Position numbers and translations under genes: made by a program | NCBI GenBank assembly: GCA_050743075.1 | Contig: JBOGDS010000072.1 | Span: forward strand, 1-18,818 | DNA length: 18,818 nt | From: JBOGDS01 sp050743075 | Lineage (GTDB): Bacteria > Actinomycetota > Actinomycetes > Jiangellales > Jiangellaceae | Direction: 5' to 3' | Notes under the pieces: generated by a model | Seen by the model: the letters and a program-made list of their open reading frames with translations, nothing else | What the model was told of the DNA's origin: nothing | Database searches by the model: none | In this document: positions 6,186 to 14,600 of the stretch, piece after piece | How positions within the stretch are numbered: position 1 is the first letter of the stretch | Layout: every line of letters begins with the position of its first letter

Positions 6186-9100
6186 GTGCTCATCCGCTTG
6201 TCGGTCGCGTCCGCGGTGTGCGGTCCCATCGACGTCGCCGTCACCGCCCCATCACGCAGCCCGGTCTCCGTCGTCGCCGATGCGCTGCGCACGGCCGTCG
6301 GATCGACCGGTGGACTGGAGGTCGACGGCGTGCCCGTCGCCGACACTGCGCCGCTCGGCTTTTCGCCGCTGGTCTCGGGCGCGATCATCACTGCCGGTCC
6401 ATGGGACGCATCCAACCGACCGCCCGGGCTGCTCCAGGCACGGATCGTCGGCGGGCCCGACGCCGGCGCCGTACATCACCTCGGTGTGGGCCGGTTCCGG
6501 ATCGGTCGATCTGCGGCGGCGGAGATTCGCGTCGCCGACGCCGAGGTGTCACGCTTCCATGCCGAGATCGAGGTGCGCTGGGATGGCGTGACGGTTCGCG
6601 ACCTCGGCTCGGAGAACGGGACCATGCTCGCCGCGCGTGGGGTGCCCGGCGTCCCGGTTGCTGTACCGCTGGGCAGCGACCTCCGGCTGGGCACGTCGAC
6701 GATCCTCCTCACCGCTCCGGACAGCGTGCCGGCTGCGACGCGCGCGGCGGGCGACGGCCATGTCGACGTCAACCGTCCGCCCCGACTACGACCGTCGGTC
6801 GAGAGCGCAGAGGTCGTGCTGCCGGCGCCGCCGGGCGCTCCCGAACTCCCACGGTTCCCGCTGGCCGCGACGCTCCTCCCCTTCGCCCTTGCCGCCGTCC
6901 TGGCCGTGGCGTGGGACGTGCGCTATGCCCTGGTCGCACTGCTCTCTCCGGTTCTGGTCGGCGGGCAATGGCTCTCCGACCGGCTGGGGGGCCGTCGGTC
7001 GGAATGTCGGGAGCGGGTGGAACACGAGCAAGCGCTGGCTGCGGCCGACCAGCGCATCGAGGCCGCTCTGGTCGCCGAGCTGGCGGCGTTGCGCGCCAGC
7101 GCCCCGGACCTGGCCCAGGTGTTGATCACGGCGAGCGTCCCGTCGATCGACCTGTGGTGCCGGCGGCGGTCCGACTCTGATGCGCTGCTTGTGCGGCTCG
7201 GCACCGGCGACCTGCCGGCCACGCTACGTGTGCGTGCCGCCACGATGGACGGACCGGTGGACCAATCGACGCCGCGAACGTTGCACGGCGCGCCACTCAC
7301 GGTCTCACTGAAGGCGTCAGGCGTGCTGGGCCTGTCCGGGCCGCGAAGGTCTCGCATGGCCGTGGCACGTAGCCTCGCGGGTCAGCTCGCCGTCGCGCAC
7401 AGCCCGCGCGATCTTGCCCTGGTGGTCCTGCTCAGCGGTGCCGAGCGCGCTGCGGACTGGGGCTGGGCGCACTGGCTCCCCCACCTGGCCGGCGCGCCGG
7501 TGGGTAGCGCTGCGGCCGCGCTGCTGGGTCTCGACGCTGCACAGGTCACGGCACGGGTGGGCGAGCTGCTGGGTCTGCTCGCGGATCGGCAACGGACCGT
7601 GACGTGGTCAGGGCCGCTGGTCGTGGTCTTCCTCGACGGCTCCCGAGCGCTTCGGCAGCTGCCGGGCCTGGCGCAACTGCTTGCCGAGGGACCTGCCGTG
7701 GGCATCCATGCGATCGGCCTCGACGAGCCCGCCGGCCTGCCGCTGGAGTGCGGTGCGCGCGCACACATCGCCGATGACGGATCTACCCTGCAGCTCGACG
7801 TCGACCAGGGCCCACCACTGCGCGGCACCGCCGACGGCGCGTCGTGGCAGTGGACTGACCGCCTGGCTCGGACACTCGCTCCCTTGCGCGACCTGACACC
7901 CGGGCCCGCGGGAACGCCATCTGGCCCGGTGCGCCTGCTCGACCTGCTCGACACCACGGACAGCCGCCCGAGCAAGCCCGCGCGGGCCGACGTCGCTGCC
8001 GGTTGGGAGGCCGCGCCGCGGTCCACGACTGCCTTGCTCGGCCTGGCCGCGAACGGTCCCTTCCGCATCGACCTCGCGCGCGACGGGCCCCACGTCCTGG
8101 TCGCCGGGACGACGGGCTCGGGCAAGTCGGAGCTGCTCCAGACGCTCGTCACTTCCCTGGCGCTGGCCAACCGGCCCGACGAGCTCGCCTTCGTCCTGGT
8201 GGACTACAAGGGTGGCGCGGCGTTCGCGGACTGCGCCCGGCTCCCGCACGCCGTCGGGCTGGTCACCGACCTCGACGCCCGCCTCAGCCGCCGCGCGCTC
8301 GCCTCCCTGCAGGCCGAGATCCGCCGCCGCGAGCGGCTGCTGGCCGCGTCAGGTGTGCCCAGTGTCGAGCGCTACCAGCTCGCCGGGCACACTGCGCAGC
8401 TCGGCCGGCTCGTCATCGTCGTCGACGAGTACGCGACGTTGGTCGACGAGCTGCCGGACTTCGTCGACGGTCTGGCCGACGTCGCGCAGCGCGGCCGGTC
8501 GCTGGGTGTTCACCTCGTCCTGGCGACGCAGCGTCCCGGAGGCGTCGTCAGCTCCGACATCAGAGCGAACACCAACCTCCGCATCGCGCTTCGGGTCACC
8601 GATCCCGGCGATTCCGTCGAGGTGCTCGACTCCGTCGATGCCGCCTTAATCTCGCCGCGGACTCCGGGGCGGGCCTGGGCGCGCCGCGGCCAACAGAGCC
8701 TGGTCGAGTTCCAGACGGCGTCGGTCGGGAGCAGACCGCCGCGCGACGGGGACGACGTGCGGGTGGAGGTCCACGACTGGCGCACCCTCGCCGAGCCGTC
8801 GCCGCCCAACGCGGCCGACGACGACGGTCCCACGGACCTGGTGGCTCTCGTCGAAGCGGTACGGGGCGCGGCAGATCTCCTGGGCATCGAACCGCCGGCC
8901 AGCCCCTGGCTGCCGCCTCTTCCGACGACGGTCGAGTGGACGGACCTGCCGCCGGCGATCGGCCCGGTACAGGTGTCGCCCATCCCGTACGCGCTCGCCG
9001 ACCTGCCCGCCGAGCAGGCCCGGTCCACGGTGTGCCTTGATCTGGAGACGGCAGGCCCCTTGGTCGTCATCGGTGGGTCCCGTTCCGGACGCTCGACGTT

Positions 9101-10463
9101 GCTGCACACGATGGCCGCAGGGCTGGCCAGCCTCACCAGCTGCGGCGACGTCCACCTCTACGGCATCGACGGCGGAGGTGGCTCGCTGCTGGCGCTGGCC
9201 GGGCTGCCGCACTGCGGCGCGGTCGTCGGGATCGATCAGGCCGAGCGCATCGACCGGTTGGTCAGCCGCCTGACCGACGAGGTCGGACGGCGGTACGCGA
9301 TGTTGGCACGCTCCGGGTCCACCGATGTCGCGACCCAGCGCGCGCACGTGTCGCCAGCGCAGCGCTTGCCGTATCTCGTGCTCATGGTCGATGGCTGGGA
9401 CCGCCTCATGTCGGCGCTGGACGTCGTGGACGACGGGCACGTGGCCGACCGTCTGTTCCGGTTGGCCCGCGACGGCGCGGCCGCGGGCTTGCGGGCAGTC
9501 ATCACGGCCGGTAGATCCGGCCTGGCCGGGCGCCTTCCGTCCGTGGCCGACCGGATGCTGGTCCTTCGCCTGGCCGACCCGGCCGATGCCGCTCTCGCCG
9601 GGCTGAACCCGGCCGAGCTGCCGGACCCGATGCCGCCGGGCCGGGCGATCGAGGTCGGCGCCGGGATCGAGATGCAGGTCGCGTCGCCCACCCCGGACGC
9701 CGAGGGTGCCGGCTCGACCCGACCTCTGCGCGACCTCGCCCGGGACGCTGCCGCCCGGGACGAGACCGTGCCGACCTCGCGCCGATCGTTCCGGGTGTCC
9801 GCGCTGCCCGACCACGTGGCCTACGACGGCGCGGCTACGGCGCTGGGCGATTGGCGGCCACTGACGATGCTCATCGGCGTGGGCGGCGACGAACCCGCGC
9901 CGCTGTGCCTGGACCTTGTCGCCGAGGGACCGGCGTTCGTCGTTGCCGGCGAGCCGCGGACCGGCCGGTCCGCGGCCCTGGTCGTGGCCGGCCGCTCGTT
10001 GCTCGCGGGCGGGGCAGCCGTGGTGGCCGTCGCGCCGGTCCGATCGCCGCTGCGGGATCTACCGGGCACGGTCGGTCTCGTCGTGGACGGCGACGACGAG
10101 GCGGGGCTGCGGCGCCTCGTCGAGGACACGGCGGGGCCGTGCGCCGTTCTCGTCGACGATGCCGAGCTGCTCGTCGACACGCCCGTTGGCCAAGCAGTCG
10201 ACCACGTCCTCGGCTCGGCCGCCGATGGCGGTCGGGCGGTGGTGCTCGCCGGTACCACTGACGAGCTGACCAGGAGCTTCCACGGCTTCGTGGCCCACGC
10301 ACGTCGCAACCGCACAGGCTTGCTGCTGTCGCCGCGGTCGCCGCTGGACGGCGACCTGCTCGGCGTGCGGCTGCGGCGCACCCTCGTCGTGCCTGCGCCA
10401 CCGGGACGGGGCGTGCTCGTCACCGCAGGCTCGACCACAGCAGTACAGGTCGCCCAGCCCTGA
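6186..10463 (+). CDS. FHA-domain, EssC/EccC-type FtsK/SpoIIIE ATPase (type VII secretion-like)
   Basis: This 1425-aa membrane ATPase should be the motor and substrate receptor of a type VII-like export machine. Residues 1-75 form a small N-terminal domain I cannot name. An FHA domain follows with GRS at 107-109, SRFH at 122-125 and GSENGT at 141-146, all conserved for phosphothreonine binding. Two membrane helices lie at about 226-264. Three FtsK-like modules follow. The first is canonical: Walker A GTTGSGKS at 641-648 and Walker B ending D747-E748. The second and third have GGSRSGRS (963-970) and GEPRTGRS (1255-1262), with Arg replacing the P-loop Lys, and lack the usual Asp-Glu (D1069-G1070; D1324-D1325). 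FHA plus TMs plus three ATPase modules recalls firmicute EssC more than mycobacterial EccC, which lacks FHA. It is convergent with vapC, 6 bp apart. Confidence 0.92.
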   Translation: MLIRLSVASAVCGPIDVAVTAPSRSPVSVVADALRTAVGSTGGLEVDGVPVADTAPLGFSPLVSGAIITAGPWDASNRPPGLLQARIVGGPDAGAVHHLGVGRFRIGRSAAAEIRVADAEVSRFHAEIEVRWDGVTVRDLGSENGTMLAARGVPGVPVAVPLGSDLRLGTSTILLTAPDSVPAATRAAGDGHVDVNRPPRLRPSVESAEVVLPAPPGAPELPRFPLAATLLPFALAAVLAVAWDVRYALVALLSPVLVGGQWLSDRLGGRRSECRERVEHEQALAAADQRIEAALVAELAALRASAPDLAQVLITASVPSIDLWCRRRSDSDALLVRLGTGDLPATLRVRAATMDGPVDQSTPRTLHGAPLTVSLKASGVLGLSGPRRSRMAVARSLAGQLAVAHSPRDLALVVLLSGAERAADWGWAHWLPHLAGAPVGSAAAALLGLDAAQVTARVGELLGLLADRQRTVTWSGPLVVVFLDGSRALRQLPGLAQLLAEGPAVGIHAIGLDEPAGLPLECGARAHIADDGSTLQLDVDQGPPLRGTADGASWQWTDRLARTLAPLRDLTPGPAGTPSGPVRLLDLLDTTDSRPSKPARADVAAGWEAAPRSTTALLGLAANGPFRIDLARDGPHVLVAGTTGSGKSELLQTLVTSLALANRPDELAFVLVDYKGGAAFADCARLPHAVGLVTDLDARLSRRALASLQAEIRRRERLLAASGVPSVERYQLAGHTAQLGRLVIVVDEYATLVDELPDFVDGLADVAQRGRSLGVHLVLATQRPGGVVSSDIRANTNLRIALRVTDPGDSVEVLDSVDAALISPRTPGRAWARRGQQSLVEFQTASVGSRPPRDGDDVRVEVHDWRTLAEPSPPNAADDDGPTDLVALVEAVRGAADLLGIEPPASPWLPPLPTTVEWTDLPPAIGPVQVSPIPYALADLPAEQARSTVCLDLETAGPLVVIGGSRSGRSTLLHTMAAGLASLTSCGDVHLYGIDGGGGSLLALAGLPHCGAVVGIDQAERIDRLVSRLTDEVGRRYAMLARSGSTDVATQRAHVSPAQRLPYLVLMVDGWDRLMSALDVVDDGHVADRLFRLARDGAAAGLRAVITAGRSGLAGRLPSVADRMLVLRLADPADAALAGLNPAELPDPMPPGRAIEVGAGIEMQVASPTPDAEGAGSTRPLRDLARDAAARDETVPTSRRSFRVSALPDHVAYDGAATALGDWRPLTMLIGVGGDEPAPLCLDLVAEGPAFVVAGEPRTGRSAALVVAGRSLLAGGAAVVAVAPVRSPLRDLPGTVGLVVDGDDEAGLRRLVEDTAGPCAVLVDDAELLVDTPVGQAVDHVLGSAADGGRAVVLAGTTDELTRSFHGFVAHARRNRTGLLLSPRSPLDGDLLGVRLRRTLVVPAPPGRGVLVTAGSTTAVQVAQP

Positions 10464-10469
10464 CCCACG

Positions 10470-10850
10470 TCAGCGCTGCCACCAGGCGAGTCCCAGATGC
10501 TCGAGGATCGTCCGGTCCTTGGTCACCAGCGGGGAGCCGTCGACGAGCGCCTGGGCGCTGATCAACCGGTCGAACGGGTCGCGGGTCCAGCCCAGCGTCG
10601 CAGCCCGTTCGCACACCGCGGCGGATGGCGGGTCGGTCAGCGACATCTCCAGCTTGGGCGCCAGCTCGTCCACGACGACCTGCGCGGGCACGGACATCCT
10701 GCCGACCTCGTACAGAGACTGCAGCTCCAGCCGAACGAACGGGGAGAGTCCGATCGGTTCGTCGTCGAGCCGACGTCGAACGGAGGGCGGAACCAGCCGT
10801 TCCGGGTCGTCGTACAGCCAGGCCACGACGTGGGTGTCCAGCAGGATCAC
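10470..10850 (-). CDS. vapC: VapC-type PIN-domain ribonuclease toxin
   Basis: VapC toxins are Mg-dependent ribonucleases that cut tRNA or rRNA. The 126-aa product begins MILLDTHVVAWL and keeps the PIN acidic set: D5 in LLDTH, E42 in VRLELQ, D91/D94 in RDPFDRLISAQAL and D112 in TKDRTI. Size is normal for the family. GTG at 10848-10850 overlaps the antitoxin TGA as GTGA; a second GTG nine bases upstream (10857-10859) is an equally possible start, giving 129 aa. The downstream stop faces the stop of the FHA-FtsK gene across 6 bp. No damage is visible, so an active toxin controlled by the overlapping antitoxin is likely. Confidence 0.9.
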   Translation of the reverse strand: MILLDTHVVAWLYDDPERLVPPSVRRRLDDEPIGLSPFVRLELQSLYEVGRMSVPAQVVVDELAPKLEMSLTDPPSAAVCERAATLGWTRDPFDRLISAQALVDGSPLVTKDRTILEHLGLAWWQR

Positions 10851-11071
10851 GGCCGCCACTCGCCGGACCAGTCGAGCTCGGCCAGATCCTCCGGCTCACC
10901 GACGATCGCGCCAGCGTGGGCGGTGAGACGAGACAACTTCGCGGGTGCGTCGTCCGCGACGATGCGCAAGCGCCGCCCGTTGCGCTCGATCTCGAGCGGA
11001 GCACCGCTCGTTAGCACCTCGTCCAGCAGCCGATACACGTTCTGCCGCAACTCCGAAGCCGTGATCGCCAT
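10847..11071 (-). CDS. vapB: Phd/YefM-type antitoxin of the VapC pair
   Basis: The 74-aa product starts MAITASELRQNVYRLLDEVL and continues with LEIERNGRRLRIV, the Phd/YefM DNA-binding fold. Its acidic C-terminus (EPEDLAELDWSGEWRP) has the usual toxin-wrapping character. ATG at 11069-11071 follows an AAGGGATG ribosome binding sequence. It is directly upstream of, and overlaps, the PIN toxin gene, so the pair is translationally coupled. Such antitoxins repress their own promoter; a twin-palindrome operator lies just upstream. The vapB symbol reflects its partner, although the fold is Phd-like. Confidence 0.88.
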   Translation of the reverse strand: MAITASELRQNVYRLLDEVLTSGAPLEIERNGRRLRIVADDAPAKLSRLTAHAGAIVGEPEDLAELDWSGEWRP

Positions 11072-11087
11072 CGGTCGTCATCCCTTC

Positions 11088-11117
11088 GTACGTACGTCAA
11101 GCGTATCAGGTACGTAC
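11088..11117 (-). promoter_or_regulatory. Twin GTACGTAC palindromes, likely toxin-antitoxin operator
   Basis: The 8-bp palindrome GTACGTAC occurs at 11088-11095 and again at 11110-11117, 22 bp apart, which is about two helical turns on the same DNA face. The nearer copy lies 17 bp before the antitoxin ATG, just ahead of its ribosome binding site. Spaced palindromes here fit cooperative autorepression by an antitoxin-toxin complex, as is known for Phd/Doc and VapBC operons. Direct binding is inferred. Confidence 0.6.
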
Positions 11118-11139
11118 GACCACATCGTGCCCAATGTGG

Positions 11140-11433
11140 TCAGCCGTGGAACGTGGCAGCGATCTGGTGCTCGGCCTGGGCGTACGACGCGCCGGCCCGG
11201 CCCAGTAGCGAACTGATGCCGGCCAGAGCCTCGTTGAGGCCACGCGCGTTCAGCTGCCACTTCTCCCACAGCGCACCGAACTGACCGGCTGCCTGCCCGG
11301 CCCAGTCGCCGCCCACAAGTGGCGCCAGTTGTGAACGCAGGGCGGCCAGCGTGGCGTCGATCTCGCTCGACCCACGCGAGACGCTGCCGGCAAGCGCCTG
11401 GAGCTGGTCCGGTGTGACCCTGATGCCCACCAT
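11140..11433 (-). CDS. WXG100-family protein, candidate type VII substrate
   Basis: This 97-aa protein is the right size for an ESAT-6-like helical hairpin. It starts MVGIRVTPDQLQALAGSVSR. The turn has GDWAGQAA, giving the W-x-G motif near mid-sequence, followed by a second helix (FGALWEKWQLNARGLNEAL). Near the C-terminus SYAQAEHQIA supplies a YxxxE motif of the kind (YxxxD/E) used as a type VII export signal. ATG at 11431-11433 follows a GGGAGGG ribosome binding site. Only one WXG100 gene is present, so a homodimer is likely, as for firmicute EsxA, rather than an EsxA-EsxB pair. The natural partner is the FHA-FtsK ATPase about 680 bp away, on the other strand beyond the toxin-antitoxin pair. 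Confidence 0.9.
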   Translation of the reverse strand: MVGIRVTPDQLQALAGSVSRGSSEIDATLAALRSQLAPLVGGDWAGQAAGQFGALWEKWQLNARGLNEALAGISSLLGRAGASYAQAEHQIAATFHG

Positions 11434-11549
11434 GAGGCCCTCCCGTTGGGGTAGACGCGCGCGGATCGGCCCCGGGCCGTCTGCTGCACGTGCGCAACGT
11501 CCCGACCGTAGGCAGGCCGAAACGCCTCCGCAGCACAGGACACGACGCC

Positions 11550-11587
11550 TGTGGACAACCAGACCGCCGCGACCGTGTTGTGGACAG
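11550..11587 (-). promoter_or_regulatory. DnaA-box-like pair upstream of the WXG100 gene
   Basis: On the minus strand TTGTCCACA lies at 11550-11558, an exact match to the DnaA box favoured by high-GC actinobacteria, and CTGTCCACA at 11579-11587 is one base off. They are in the same orientation, 29 bp apart, in the 181-bp gap between the gdh stop and the WXG100 start. Apart from these and the WXG100 ribosome binding site, I see nothing else in the gap. Function is unproven. Confidence 0.35.
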
Positions 11588-11614
11588 GTCAGGAGGGTCG
11601 GGCCCGGGTCATCA

Positions 11615-14600
11615 TCACGCGGACTCGGCGCGTAGGAGCGACCGCACGACGCGCAGGCCGACCGAGAGCCGGGCCAGGTCGAAGGTCTCGCTGCCCACGA
11701 TCTCGCGCAGGGTCTCGCGGGCCCGGTCGACGACGAGCGCGTCGGAGTCCGCCCACGCCTTGACCCGTGCCTTCGCGTCCTGGCTCTCGTCGGTCTGCTG
11801 GATGACCTGCGCCGTCAGCTGGGTCTGGACGCCGTGCAGGTCGTCACGCAGCGCGGCCCGCGCCATCGTCTGCCAGCGATCGGTCCGGGGTAGGGCGACG
11901 ATCCGCTCCAGGAGCTGGCCGAGCGTGAGGTGCTCGCCGAGCTTGAAGTGGACTCTGGCCACCTCGATCAGGTCGGTTCCGGTCGTGAGCGACGTCTCGA
12001 CGATCCCGAGACCGGCATATGCCGGCGGCAGCACGGCGACGCGAACGCACAGATCCTCGGGTATCCCGGCCGCCTGCAGGGCGTCGCGACGCTGCACGAA
12101 CAGGTCGTGCTCACGGCCGACGAGCACCTCGGGCAGCTCGGCCAGCAGCCGGGCGAGCGGCGCCTCGAAGAAGCCGATCTGCCAGGCGATGTCGATGGGC
12201 GGCCGCCGGTTGACCGCGAGCCACCGGGTCGCTCGCTCGGTGATGGTGCGGCCCTCGAGGCGCATCTGCGTCTGAACGTCGGTCGGTACCACGGTGTCGA
12301 GCGCCTTGACCGCCGACATCAGCTCGGGCATCTGGAAGATCACGCTGGCGACCGTGTGCGCACGCGTGAGGTCCTCCAACGCGCCGCCGGTCTCCATGCC
12401 GAGGCGGTAGCCGAACGTCGTGCCCGCCTGGTTGACCAGCTCGTTGACCACGGTCGTGGTGATGATCTCGCGGCGCAGCGGATGCTCGTCGATACGGTCG
12501 GGGTACCGCTCCCGCAGGGCGTTCGGGAAGTACGCGTGCAGCGCGTTGCGCAGGTACGGGTCGTCGGGCAGCGCGCTGGCCGCCAGCTCCGCGTACATCG
12601 TGTTCTTCGTGTACGCCAACAGGACGGCGAGCTCGGGACTGGTCAGCCCGCGTCCTGCCTGGCTGCGCTCGGCGAACTGCCGGTCGGTGGGTAGGAACTC
12701 CAGTGCCCGGTCCAGCTTGCCCTTCGCCTCGAGCTTGGTGATGAGCGCCCGGTGCACGTGCATGAGGTTGGCCGCCTGAGCCACCCCACTGGCCAGCGCG
12801 ATGTTCTGGCCGTAGTTGTCGGCGAGCACGAGCTCACCGACCTCGTCCGTCATCTCGGCGAGCAGCTCGTTGCGCTGCTTCTCGGTGAGATCTCCCGCGC
12901 GGACGACGGCGTCGAGCAGGATCTTGATGTTGACCTCGTGGTCGGAGGTGTCGACGCCGGCCGAGTTGTCGATCGCGTCGGTGTTGATCCGCCCCCCGGC
13001 GATGACGTACTCGATGCGGCCGAGCTGGGTGAACCCGAGGTTGCCGCCTTCGCCGGCGCATCCGCAGCGCAGCTCGCTGCCGTCGACGCGGAGCGCATCG
13101 TTGGCCTTGTCGCCGACGTCGGCGTGGGACTCGGAACTGGCCTTGACGTAGGTGCCGATGCCGCCGTTCCAGAGCAGGTCGACCGGCGCCGTCAGGATCG
13201 CCCTGAGCAGGTCGGAAGGAGCCAGGTCTGTCACCGTGGCGTCGATGCCCAACCGCCGCTTGACCTGCGGGGTGAGGCTGATCCGCTTCGCGGTGCGCGG
13301 ATGGATGCCACCACCCTCACTGATCAGCGCCGGGTCGTAGTCGGCCCACGTCGAGCGGGGCGGTTCGAACAGGCGGCGGCGTTCCTCGTACGACGTCGCG
13401 GCGTCGGGGTCGGGGTCGAGGAAGATGTGCCGGTGGTCGAAGGCGGCCACCAGCCGGACGTGCTGCGACAGGAGCATCCCGTTGCCGAAGACGTCGCCGG
13501 ACATGTCGCCGATGCCCACACAGGTGAAGTCCTCCTGCTGGCAGTCGCGGCCCATCTCGCGGAAATGACGCGTGACCGACTCCCAGGCACCGCGGGCCGT
13601 GATGCCCATGGCCTTGTGGTCGTAGCCCGCCGACCCACCGGACGCGAACGCGTCTCCCAGCCAGAAGCCGTACTCGGCCGAGACCTCGTTGGCGATGTCG
13701 GAGAACGTCGCGGTGCCCTTGTCGGCCGCCACCACGAGGTAGGGGTCGTCGGCGTCGTGGCGGATCACCCGCGGAGGTGGTACGACGCTGCGGTCGGCCG
13801 CTCTGTTGTCGGTGACGTCGAGCAACGCGCGGATGAAGGTCTTGTAGCACTCGACACCCTCGGCGAGCCAGACCTCGCGGTCGACGGCAGGCTCGGAGAG
13901 CCGCTTGCCGACGAAGCCGCCCTTCGCGCCGACCGGGACGATGACGGCGTTCTTCACGGCCTGCGCCTTGACCAGCCCGAGGACCTCGGTGCGGAAGTCC
14001 TCGCGCCGGTCGGACCAGCGCAGGCCACCCCGGGCGACGGCGCCGAAGCGCAGATGCACTCCTTCCACCACGGGTGAGTACACCCAGACCTCGAACTTCG
14101 GACGTGGATCGGGCAGGTCTGGGATCGCGGGTGGGTCGAGCTTGAACGACATGGCCTCGCCCGGCCGCCCCGCGGAGTCGACCCGGAAGTAGTTGGTGCG
14201 CGACGTCGCCTGGACCAGCGCCACGAACGAGCGCAGGATGCGGTCCTGGTCCAGGCTGGCCACAGCGTCGAGGGCACGCTCGACCCGGGCTGCCGTTTCC
14301 TCGGCAGCGGCTGCCCGCGCATCGGGGTCATTGGTGAAACGGTCCGGGTCGAACCGGGTCTCGAACAGGTCGACGAGCAACCGGGCGATCTCGACGTGTG
14401 AACCGAGCGCCTGCTCCAGGTACTCCTGGCTGAACGTCGACCCGGCCTGGCGCAGGTACTTCGCGTAGGCCCGCAACACGGCCGCCTGCCGCCAGGACAG
14501 CCCTGCGCCGAGCACCAGCGCGTTGAAGCCGTCGCTCTCGGCCTCACCCCGCCACACGGCGGCGAACGCGTCCTGGAAGAGTTCCTTTCGCCCGTCCTCC

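Noticed and set aside
8003..9040. 345-codon frame inside the FHA-FtsK gene
   Set aside because: Arg/Pro-rich frame-shifted reading of a well-conserved ATPase coding region.
10460..10473. CTGAC-CCAC-GTCAG hairpin across the two facing stop codons as a terminator
   Set aside because: A 5-bp stem without a T-tract is expected often by chance; not enough to call.
12752..14077. 441-codon plus-strand open frame opposite gdh
   Set aside because: Antisense shadow of the glutamate dehydrogenase core; composition is biased and no domain is recognisable.
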